Assembly: GCA_009839975.1 (NCBI GenBank)
Contig: VXOP01000337.1
Span: 1-35,443, forward strand
DNA: 35,443 nucleotides
From: Candidatus Poribacteria bacterium
GTDB taxonomy: Bacteria; Poribacteria; WGA-4E; WGA-3G
Reading direction: 5' to 3'
The notes under the pieces were generated by a model. It worked only from the letters and a program-made list of their open reading frames with translations, searched no databases and had not been told where the DNA came from. This document shows positions 1 through 8,142 of the stretch, piece by piece (position 1 is the first letter of the stretch; every line of letters begins with the position of its first letter). A program made the position numbers and the translations under genes.

Positions 1-10
1 ACAGAAAACC

Positions 11-64
11 TGTAGGAGCGATCTCCGAATCGCGACCTGTCGGGAATCGGAGTTCCCTCCTACA
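11..64. repeat. Imperfect inverted repeat upstream of guaB
   Basis: Two arms of about 24 nt, starting at TGTAGGAG and ending at CTCCTACA, pair with roughly 20 of 24 matches around a short loop. The DNA can fold into one long hairpin. The outer 'tgtagg...cctaca' ends resemble other intergenic palindromes in this window. It lies before the guaB promoter, so it is more likely an intergenic repeat or the end of an upstream transcript than a guaB regulator. No T-run follows, so a terminator role is uncertain. Confidence 0.6.
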
Positions 65-125
65 ATGACTTTGGTAGTTAATCCCAAAAACTTTACGCCC
101 CCCTTGAAATATGAATGAAAATATT

Positions 126-1716
<1,591 letters not shown>

Positions 1717-1755
1717 GTTGTTGGGATGTAGCAAGTCAAGCAAAAGGAAAACACA

Positions 1756-3030
1756 ATGAAACTTCGTATTACAAACTTTACAACACTACTTTTAATAGCA
1801 GTAATTCTACTGGATGGGTGTTCTGGATGTGGAAAAAAAACTGCACTGAAGGGTATTGAACCACAGGAAGATTACAACAACCAATCAAAATATGGACCGG
1901 TCGCTGCAAACACACGCAAACCGGTAGAACTGCCCCCATTCCCCGAACCAAGTTTTGAACGACTTATTGAACAGTTCAAAGCCGATGTCGCAGCCAATCG
2001 GGGAAACCCTGAGGTGCTCAAACGAAAAAAAGAAGTTATTGCTGATCCTAATCAATTGTGGATAATTCAAGTGCCTATGTCTAAATCATCGGCCCCTGAA
2101 CTGAAAGCAGCTAACTATTATGACGACAGGATAAAAATCCTCCCTCACGATCAAAAAGGGGAACCTTATCTTATACGTCCTCACAATGGATCTGAGATTG
2201 AATTCACTGGCAAGATCTATTACACTACAAAGGAGCAGGAAGAGAGACAAATGGCGATTCCGCGCACCTTACCGTCAGATGAAAGGAACCGGCAATGGTA
2301 TGAGATTGAGTTTGAAGGTATTAATACATTCACTGCTGCAAAATATCTTTCACAGCAAGGTGCCCGGATTGCCCAATCTATCGGTCTTGAGTATGCTGAA
2401 CGTGCCATGCGCGAACATCCGGACTCTGTTGAGGCAATGTTCATCTGGACACAATGTCATCCCTCAGAACAACGAATTGCGGCATATCGGCAGTTGCTGT
2501 CTAAGTTTCCTAACGCAGCCTTTGCCCACGAAAATATTGCTTACTATTACTATTACGACGAGGACGATCCGGCTATAGCCCTTGCACATTTACGGAAAGC
2601 TTGCCAACTTGATAGTCGTATTGCCAAAAAGAACACCTTATTGGCACTGTGTTATAAGAAACTTGGTGAGTGGGAGAAATCAGTTGCAGCCTATCAGGGA
2701 TTGTCTCATATATCCTTTCGGGACGGACAAAACCTTAGAGGTGCTCAATATGAAATAGAGAAACAGTACTTTGAACAACTTACACGGCTTACGAAAATCG
2801 CTGATCCATATAGAGCATACCTTTCAAAAATTATCAATGAACATGCAGGTTCCATAGAACAACTGAATCAAGAAAATATAGATGAACTTTTGCAGTTAAA
2901 TCCAGACCTTACACCAACACAAGTGATACTCCTTAAAGGACAGGCAGGAAGTATCACATGGCAAGAAGCACTTAAAAAGATTGATGCTATAGAAAATAAA
3001 ACACGTATACCGGAAGAGGATAAACAATAG
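1756..3030 (+). CDS. Putative lipoprotein with TPR-like repeats
   Basis: The 424-residue product begins with a basic/hydrophobic segment and then LLDGC at about residues 18-22, a plausible though non-ideal lipobox (Asp at -2), followed by a Cys- and Lys-rich stretch. This suggests a membrane-anchored, periplasm-facing lipoprotein. The central part (about residues 190-320) has helix-turn-helix pairs with TPR-style spacing, including AYRQLLSKFPNAAFAHENIA and ALCYKKLGEWEKSVAAY. The N-terminal region (40-180) matches no family I recognise. AAAGGAA lies about 7 nt before the ATG. The gene begins 39 nt after guaB and overlaps the next gene by one base (TAGTG), so the two are probably co-translated. 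Its job is unknown; a scaffold or partner for the secreted protein encoded next is an inference from this coupling. Confidence 0.75.
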   Translation: MKLRITNFTTLLLIAVILLDGCSGCGKKTALKGIEPQEDYNNQSKYGPVAANTRKPVELPPFPEPSFERLIEQFKADVAANRGNPEVLKRKKEVIADPNQLWIIQVPMSKSSAPELKAANYYDDRIKILPHDQKGEPYLIRPHNGSEIEFTGKIYYTTKEQEERQMAIPRTLPSDERNRQWYEIEFEGINTFTAAKYLSQQGARIAQSIGLEYAERAMREHPDSVEAMFIWTQCHPSEQRIAAYRQLLSKFPNAAFAHENIAYYYYYDEDDPAIALAHLRKACQLDSRIAKKNTLLALCYKKLGEWEKSVAAYQGLSHISFRDGQNLRGAQYEIEKQYFEQLTRLTKIADPYRAYLSKIINEHAGSIEQLNQENIDELLQLNPDLTPTQVILLKGQAGSITWQEALKKIDAIENKTRIPEEDKQ

Positions 3031-6000
3031 TGAATAGATACTATATCACCGTTTTACTTCTGCTGTTTACTGCTGTGTCCGTTTTGCAAGCAACGAATGT
3101 CAAGATTGAACCTCTAAAAGAGTCAACGTATAATGATTGGGAACCTACTTATGATAACCCTCTTACTTTTCTCGTTTCTGTCACCGGTGTCCAATCATCA
3201 GGATCAATATCGTTTAGTTTCACGCAAGTATCATCTTGGCCTGGTGTCTACATGAACAAAGATTCAGATATAGAAATCGAGAATAGTCGACCGGACTTGC
3301 GTTTTTATACGTCAGATCAATCTAAGGATGCTTATGCGAATGTGGAGAAAGCAAGAGAAGACAAGAAACTGCCAGAAGGATTACCGACACTACCTCTCGG
3401 TTATACCCGTAATAACTATGATCCAGATGATGCGAAGTGGGTAGTAGCAGATGATGGATCAACAGCAACCTTCTCTTGGACATCTGATGCCTATCTTCCC
3501 CAGGAAGGATTCACGATAAAGATCACTGTCAAATCCAAAGATGGTGGTTCTTTCGGTATACTTCAAGCAACTTTCAATGGAAATGCTACGATCAACATTC
3601 CGAAAGATGACAACGGTAACTACATAGCAGATAAATGCGACACAGATTACGGTTATACGAAGCCACCACTTGACAATGAAAAGGGTCCCACAGGTCAGCC
3701 GAATACCGTAGAAAATAACACTCAGATCGGTGATGGACTCGTTGACTTTGAAGAATACCGCGGCTTTGAAGTTAACGGGATACATATACGTCTTAACCCG
3801 ACAAGGAAAGATATCTTCATCTATAGTCCTTCCCATCTTGGTATCGGTTATGCCAGTGATTTACGCAAAAAAATATTTGATATACATGAAATATTGGAAT
3901 CCGAGACAAAAAATAAGAAAAAAGATCGCACCGTTAACTTTAATTCCCTCGGCACGCCGATACAGTTTAGGGCAGGTGAGAACGAACCCTGGCGAGTTAT
4001 GGCAAAAAAGGCTATATGGATTGAGGATGATCTATCAGAAACCGTTGAAATTCCCGGGGAATCACATGGGGATGGAACTATTAGTATCTATACCAAGTAT
4101 ATTGAAAATGAGACATTGGGATTGATGACTAGTACAGATCGTCGTGGTTGTCCGTGGACCGATGCGGAGGATGCAGAAAATAAATATACCGCCAAAGCGT
4201 TAGGACATGAAATCGGACATGCCATCGGGCTCAAGCATCCATGGGAAAGCGGTGTAGGAGTAAATGTTAATGGAAACGTAGTCGGACGTGTGCCTCAGCC
4301 AAATCCAGTCATTCCGAATCTCGATCTTGCAACAAATGCAAAAGGATGGATCGGCTTATATGCCTTTGACAATCAAACCAGTCCTATTGACGAAATAAAG
4401 CGAAGGAGTAAAATATTTAAGGCATGGAGTGATCTTGAGAAAAACGCACAAACAGCAGGTTCCAATGCGGGGTTACTCGGGGGCATAGAAAAAAAGAAAG
4501 AAGCAATCGCAACATATAGAAAAAGACCGGACTATCAAGCTGCCTTGAAAAAACGTAATTATTATTGGCAAGCACCAGATGCTGATCCGTATGGAGAAAA
4601 TAATGATACCGTTTTTTCACTCAAACGCCATAATCATATAAGCGGAAAAGTTACGACAAGTGAAGGTCCGTTCACGTACACCTATGGTACTACCATTATG
4701 GACTATGATTTCTTTGCTCACGGTCCGGGTAACAAACTGCAAGGAATCTATACACCTTCTCCTTCCGACGACGATGCCGATGCCGTTTACCCGAGTTTCC
4801 ACAATTGGGAGTATGATTTAGGTGTTCCTGCACCGCGCGCTGGGATTGTTTGGACGCCACGTCCTAATCCCGTGCCTGTTCCCTGTGGAGGAACACCTGT
4901 AGAGCAACCCGAACAACCACCTACCACTCCAAGCAATAGTGGCAGTGAGGAATCCGGCAGCAACCAGAATACACAGCCACCCACACCAACAGATTTACTT
5001 CTAACTTCTGAAAATGGTCAAGTCCGTCTTTCTTGGACTCCTGTTAGTGGTACGGTTACCGATTACGAATATAGATATCGTGAAAGTGGTGGAAGTTGGG
5101 ATGATGATAATTGGATTTCAATGATTTTATCAGACCCAGACGTGTTAACGGACACAGAATTCCTCGTTCTTTCGTTAATAAACGGTACGACTTATGAGTT
5201 TGAGCTACGTGCAATGAATGGTGAAATTGCGAGTGCCGCCACGGAGTCTTCTGAATCAACACCAGCGACGGTGCCAGGGGAACCTACAAGTTTGGTTGGT
5301 GACAGATATAATCAAGGTGTGACGTTACGTTGGTATCCCCCAGATGATGATGGTGGAGCGGATGTCACTGAGTACCAATACCGATATAGCTACACTTATG
5401 GGACTTATCGTAGTTGGACAACAGTTCGCGGACAGAACAACGGACCGAACAGCGGTCCGAAAAGGAGTGTATCCATTGGCGGTCTAACGAACGGTAGACA
5501 ATACCAGTTCCAAGTGCGCGCTAAGAATAGCGCGGGATATGGTGCTGAATCACTAACTATTTATAAGACACCTGCCACTACACCGAGTGCACCGCAAAAT
5601 CTAACCGCACCTGTAGGTGATGGTGAAGTGTCGCTTGATTGGGAACCTCCCAATTCAAATGGTGGTTTAAAAATTACCGAATACAAATATAGTTATCGCG
5701 AAAGTAGCAGCGATAGTTGGGATACAGAGGGATCTGCTGGAACTGAGCAAGAGAAAACGATAACGGGTCTTACGAATGGCACTGAGTATGAGTTCCGTGT
5801 ACGTGCAAAGAATAGGATGGGTTTAGGTCCATGGAGTGATACACTTAGTGCGACACCACAACCTCCACCTGTTTGGAGCGATATTCCTGATCCGTATAAC
5901 CTTACCGTTGGTGATAGTTTTAGTTTAGACCTGAGTATTTATGTGACAGGGAGCCCGACTATAACAAGGACTTCGGGTAGGATACCTGCTGGATTATCCT

Positions 6001-6413
6001 TGAGTAATGGCGTTTTGAGTGGTACGGTGACAACCGTTGAAAGTCGTGGTCTCCAATTTACGGCAACCAATTCCGCAGGGTCTGCAAAAAGTGAATGGGT
6101 TCAGATCGATGTCACTGCTGCCTCTACGCCAACAGTGACAGCACCCGTATGGAGTGACATACCTGATCCGTATAACCTTACTGTTGGTGATAGTTTTTAT
6201 TTAGACCTTAATAGTTATGTGACAGGCAGTCCAACTTTCACGCGCAATGCGCGCACTGATGGCGGATACCCAATAGGAACGTCAGTTAGCAATGGTGTCA
6301 TCAGTGGCACGGTGACAAGAGTGCATAGCAGAGGTTTCAGATTTAAGGCGACAAACAGTGCTGGATCAGCATATAGCGAATGGATACAGGTCAATGTCAC
6401 AGCACGACCTTAA
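3030..6413 (+). CDS. Secreted metzincin-like protein with Fn3 and Ig-like domains
   Basis: The 1127-residue product starts at GTG, overlapping the upstream stop codon. A signal peptide (hydrophobic residues 7-20, ending LQA) indicates export. Residues 393-403 read HEIGHAIGLKH, the HExxHxxGxxH zinc site of metzincin metalloproteases, with Glu394 as the expected catalytic base. A Met-turn candidate, TTIMDYD, places Met557 about 155 residues later, farther than usual, so a large insertion separates them. After a Pro/Thr/Ser-rich linker (about 620-650) come three fibronectin type III domains (about 650-747, 748-850, 851-945) and two near-identical domains starting PVWSDIPDPYNLTVG (about 947-1035 and 1040-1127), resembling putative Ig/cadherin-like modules. 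The overall plan suggests a secreted or surface protease with adhesive tail. Exact peptidase family and substrate are unknown. Confidence 0.8.
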   Translation: MNRYYITVLLLLFTAVSVLQATNVKIEPLKESTYNDWEPTYDNPLTFLVSVTGVQSSGSISFSFTQVSSWPGVYMNKDSDIEIENSRPDLRFYTSDQSKDAYANVEKAREDKKLPEGLPTLPLGYTRNNYDPDDAKWVVADDGSTATFSWTSDAYLPQEGFTIKITVKSKDGGSFGILQATFNGNATINIPKDDNGNYIADKCDTDYGYTKPPLDNEKGPTGQPNTVENNTQIGDGLVDFEEYRGFEVNGIHIRLNPTRKDIFIYSPSHLGIGYASDLRKKIFDIHEILESETKNKKKDRTVNFNSLGTPIQFRAGENEPWRVMAKKAIWIEDDLSETVEIPGESHGDGTISIYTKYIENETLGLMTSTDRRGCPWTDAEDAENKYTAKALGHEIGHAIGLKHPWESGVGVNVNGNVVGRVPQPNPVIPNLDLATNAKGWIGLYAFDNQTSPIDEIKRRSKIFKAWSDLEKNAQTAGSNAGLLGGIEKKKEAIATYRKRPDYQAALKKRNYYWQAPDADPYGENNDTVFSLKRHNHISGKVTTSEGPFTYTYGTTIMDYDFFAHGPGNKLQGIYTPSPSDDDADAVYPSFHNWEYDLGVPAPRAGIVWTPRPNPVPVPCGGTPVEQPEQPPTTPSNSGSEESGSNQNTQPPTPTDLLLTSENGQVRLSWTPVSGTVTDYEYRYRESGGSWDDDNWISMILSDPDVLTDTEFLVLSLINGTTYEFELRAMNGEIASAATESSESTPATVPGEPTSLVGDRYNQGVTLRWYPPDDDGGADVTEYQYRYSYTYGTYRSWTTVRGQNNGPNSGPKRSVSIGGLTNGRQYQFQVRAKNSAGYGAESLTIYKTPATTPSAPQNLTAPVGDGEVSLDWEPPNSNGGLKITEYKYSYRESSSDSWDTEGSAGTEQEKTITGLTNGTEYEFRVRAKNRMGLGPWSDTLSATPQPPPVWSDIPDPYNLTVGDSFSLDLSIYVTGSPTITRTSGRIPAGLSLSNGVLSGTVTTVESRGLQFTATNSAGSAKSEWVQIDVTAASTPTVTAPVWSDIPDPYNLTVGDSFYLDLNSYVTGSPTFTRNARTDGGYPIGTSVSNGVISGTVTRVHSRGFRFKATNSAGSAYSEWIQVNVTARP
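5871..6236 (+). repeat. Pair of 90-nt coding repeats (C-terminal domains)
   Basis: Positions 5871-5960 and 6147-6236 are near-identical in DNA and encode the opening of two consecutive C-terminal domains (VWSDIPDPYNLTVGDSF, then YVTGSPT). Their 276-nt offset equals one domain length, so this looks like a recent in-frame duplication of a whole Ig-like domain. The later parts of the two domains have diverged more. Confidence 0.85.
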
Positions 6414-6451
6414 ACACAAAGAGAAATAATCTCACAGATATTATACAGAAT

Positions 6452-6487
6452 AACAGGTAGGTATTGAGCAAGTATCTACCTGTTTCA
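6452..6487 (+). terminator. Probable terminator after the metzincin-like gene
   Basis: AACAGGTAG (6452-6460) pairs with CTACCTGTT (6476-6484), and up to three further pairs extend toward a 9-nt loop. A short T-containing tail (TCATT) follows. It begins 39 nt after the stop codon. The U-tract is weak, so termination efficiency is uncertain, but the stem is strong and well placed to end the guaB-lipoprotein-protease transcript. Confidence 0.6.
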
Positions 6488-6659
6488 TTCACCACAACCG
6501 AAACGGGGGCATAAACCCCAATTTGAGGGTGAATCAGCCCAAAAGTATCACCTTGCATCTGTGTCCCCGCATCAAGTCATTATTTGCATGTTCTATACAC
6601 ATTCTGGGGATTTGGTGATTTCCTATTTTTGACATAGTTGAATTATCACTGATTTTTTT

Positions 6660-6689
6660 TTGACATATTAAGTGCAAACATGCTATAAT
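6660..6689 (+). promoter_or_regulatory. nuoI promoter (duplicated guaB promoter)
   Basis: TTGACA at 6660-6665 and TATAAT at 6684-6689 are separated by 18 nt, with TGC before the -10 box, as at guaB. Both boxes are unchanged in this copy; the two nearby substitutions fall in the spacer. It should therefore be active and drive nuoI, giving nuoI the same transcription signal as guaB. Confidence 0.75.
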
Positions 6690-6767
6690 TATTATAATTA
6701 GCAAGGTTTCTTTCCCACCTCAATCTGCAATGAAAGAGATGATTCCGATGGACACCAAACTTTCCGA
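6660..6767 (+). repeat. Second copy of the guaB promoter and leader
   Basis: This 108-nt segment matches 126-233 without gaps, with about five substitutions. It includes the -35, the 18-nt spacer, the extended -10, the leader, and the first codons of guaB. Identity stops inside guaB codon 7. The guaB ribosome site AAGGAG has become AAAGAG here. The copy lies directly upstream of nuoI. No target-site duplication or terminal inverted repeat was seen around it. Confidence 0.95.
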
Positions 6768-6786
6768 CGCTAAACTAAACACATAG
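6748..6786 (+). pseudogene. guaB remnant: 12-codon ORF joining the start and end of guaB
   Basis: The ORF reads MDTKLSDAKLNT and then TAG. The first seven residues equal those of GuaB. The last five (AKLNT-stop) resemble the GuaB C-terminus (ANLNT-stop), with about 14 of 18 matching bases. This is what an internal deletion of almost the whole of a second guaB copy would leave. Its ribosome site is weakened (AAAGAG). The stop lies 18 nt before the nuoI start, so it could act as a translated leader, but no regulatory feature is visible. The C-terminal match is short and could be partly chance. Confidence 0.6.
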
Positions 6787-6804
6787 ATTTAAAGGAATTT
6801 GTAT

Positions 6805-7353
6805 ATGAAGGTTAACGAAGAGATGTCATTTTGGGATAGACTTTATATCCCTGCGTTGATAAAGGGAATGTTGACAACGTTAAAACACATTCCAAGAAAG
6901 AAGTTGACAGTACAGTACCCCGAAGATCCGAGAAGCGTCAATGAACGTAACGACAGGTACCGCGGGGTGCATAAACTCACTGTAACGGAGAAAGATGAAA
7001 TCAAGTGTGTTGCATGTTTCTTGTGTGCCACCGCGTGTCCTGCGGATTGTATTACAATACAAGCTGCACCCGCTCCTGAAGGTTGGACCACCAAAGAGGG
7101 GTACCAACGTGAGAAGTTTCCAGATGTCTTTGAAATCAATATGCTGCGATGTATATTCTGCGGATACTGTGTGGAAGCATGCCCAGAAGATGCTATCCGC
7201 ATGACAGGACTCACATTACCGCAGTATTTTAGGGAACGGCAGACCGAAGGAGAAAACCTTGGCAGCTCTCGCAGTGATTTTATCTTTGACAGAGACATGT
7301 TAGTGGCGAACAATGACATCCCACAGGAAGGACTTAGCGTTGATGCACAATAA
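6805..7353 (+). CDS. nuoI: NADH-quinone oxidoreductase subunit I (NuoI-like ferredoxin subunit)
   Basis: A 182-residue iron-sulfur protein of respiratory complex I that carries two [4Fe-4S] clusters in the electron path from the NADH module toward the quinone site, on the cytoplasmic face of the membrane. Two motifs are intact: CVACFLCATACP and CIFCGYCVEACPEDAI, the second highly typical of NuoI. The N-terminal amphipathic stretch (RLYIPALIKGMLTTLKHI) also fits. The ORF track begins at a TTG (6799); ATG 6805 is preferred because AAAGGAA at 6791-6797 lies 7 nt upstream. The gene stands alone: no other nuo gene is in the window, whereas nuoI usually sits inside a nuo operon. It is transcribed from the duplicated guaB promoter. 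A related ferredoxin subunit of another complex is the main alternative. Confidence 0.88.
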   Translation: MKVNEEMSFWDRLYIPALIKGMLTTLKHIPRKKLTVQYPEDPRSVNERNDRYRGVHKLTVTEKDEIKCVACFLCATACPADCITIQAAPAPEGWTTKEGYQREKFPDVFEINMLRCIFCGYCVEACPEDAIRMTGLTLPQYFRERQTEGENLGSSRSDFIFDRDMLVANNDIPQEGLSVDAQ

Positions 7354-7448
7354 GTAACTGTAGCGAAATACCTTCTCAGTCATGTTTATTGTGTATTTGT
7401 AATACAGACAATTCCTGAGTTTTTGGTTAAGTTGTCTGTGAACTGACT

Positions 7449-8021
7449 ATGATATCACACCCACCATTTCCAGACAAACAGTATCAGATACTCTATGCAG
7501 ATCCGCCTTGGGACTATAAAGGGCAACTTCAATACACCGGGGTTGACGGGCAAGATAGCGGGGGTGCAATACGACATTATCCAACTATTTCTGTAAAGGA
7601 GATGTTGGACTGGAATATTGCGTCTATCTCATCTGAAAACTGCCTGCTGTTTATGTGGAGTTCATCACCTCACCTTGACCAAGCGATTATGTTAGGTAAA
7701 GCATGGGGATTTCGCTGGGCAACCGTTGCTTTTGTATGGGATAAGTGTCGCGTAAATCCTGGTTTTTATACCATGAGTCAATGTGAACTGTGTCTTGTTT
7801 TTAAACGAGGTTCAATTCCACAACCGAGAGGATTGCGAAACATCAAACAGTTTGTTCAAGCGAAACGAACACGGCATTCTGAAAAACCGGATGAAGTCAG
7901 ACAACGTATTGAAGAGATGTTTCCTGAACAGAGTAAGTTGGAACTCTTTGCCCGAAAGGAAGCAGCAGGTTGGGATGTGTGGGGACTGGAGATCAAATCT
8001 AACGGTTTTAAGGAAGTATAA
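7449..8021 (+). CDS. MT-A70 family DNA N6-adenine methyltransferase
   Basis: The 190-residue protein has the DPPW motif (D18-W21, in YADPPWDYKG), which forms the catalytic pocket for adenine N6 methylation using S-adenosylmethionine. The C-terminal KLELFARKEAAGWDVWG is also characteristic of the MT-A70 class. Length fits the compact bacterial and phage forms. No restriction endonuclease or specificity subunit is adjacent, so it is an orphan methyltransferase. No clear ribosome site precedes the ATG, but no better start is in frame. The next gene downstream is the 918-aa unknown protein on the same strand, 121 nt away with its own possible promoter. A phage or mobile origin is an inference from the family's usual distribution, not from local sequence. 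Confidence 0.88.
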   Translation: MISHPPFPDKQYQILYADPPWDYKGQLQYTGVDGQDSGGAIRHYPTISVKEMLDWNIASISSENCLLFMWSSSPHLDQAIMLGKAWGFRWATVAFVWDKCRVNPGFYTMSQCELCLVFKRGSIPQPRGLRNIKQFVQAKRTRHSEKPDEVRQRIEEMFPEQSKLELFARKEAAGWDVWGLEIKSNGFKEV

Positions 8022-8058
8022 GCGGTTAAACCAAATTTTAAGTATCACTGTAAATATG

Positions 8059-8086
8059 TTGACGGTAAGAAGTGATAGATTATAAG
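8059..8086 (+). promoter_or_regulatory. Possible promoter of the 918-aa gene and xdhC unit
   Basis: TTGACG (8059-8064) is followed after 16 nt by TATAAG (8081-8086), each one base from consensus. It lies in the 121-nt gap after the methyltransferase, about 55 nt before the ATG at 8143. It would allow the downstream four-gene unit to be transcribed independently. Confidence 0.45.
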
Positions 8087-8142
8087 GCAGTTTACCAAAC
8101 TTAATTGTACACTATATTGGAGGGCATATACTAATTGACCCA

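Noticed and set aside
5871-6236. Tandem repeats as a possible CRISPR or satellite
   Set aside because: Only two units, in frame and inside a coding region; they encode duplicated protein domains.
6843-7319. 158-aa minus-strand ORF opposite nuoI
   Set aside because: Complete antisense shadow of a gene with two intact ferredoxin motifs; no promoter or ribosome site.
8022-8085. Extension of the 100-aa ORF (7783-8085) past the methyltransferase
   Set aside because: It is a frame-shifted shadow of the methyltransferase gene running on by chance; no family features.
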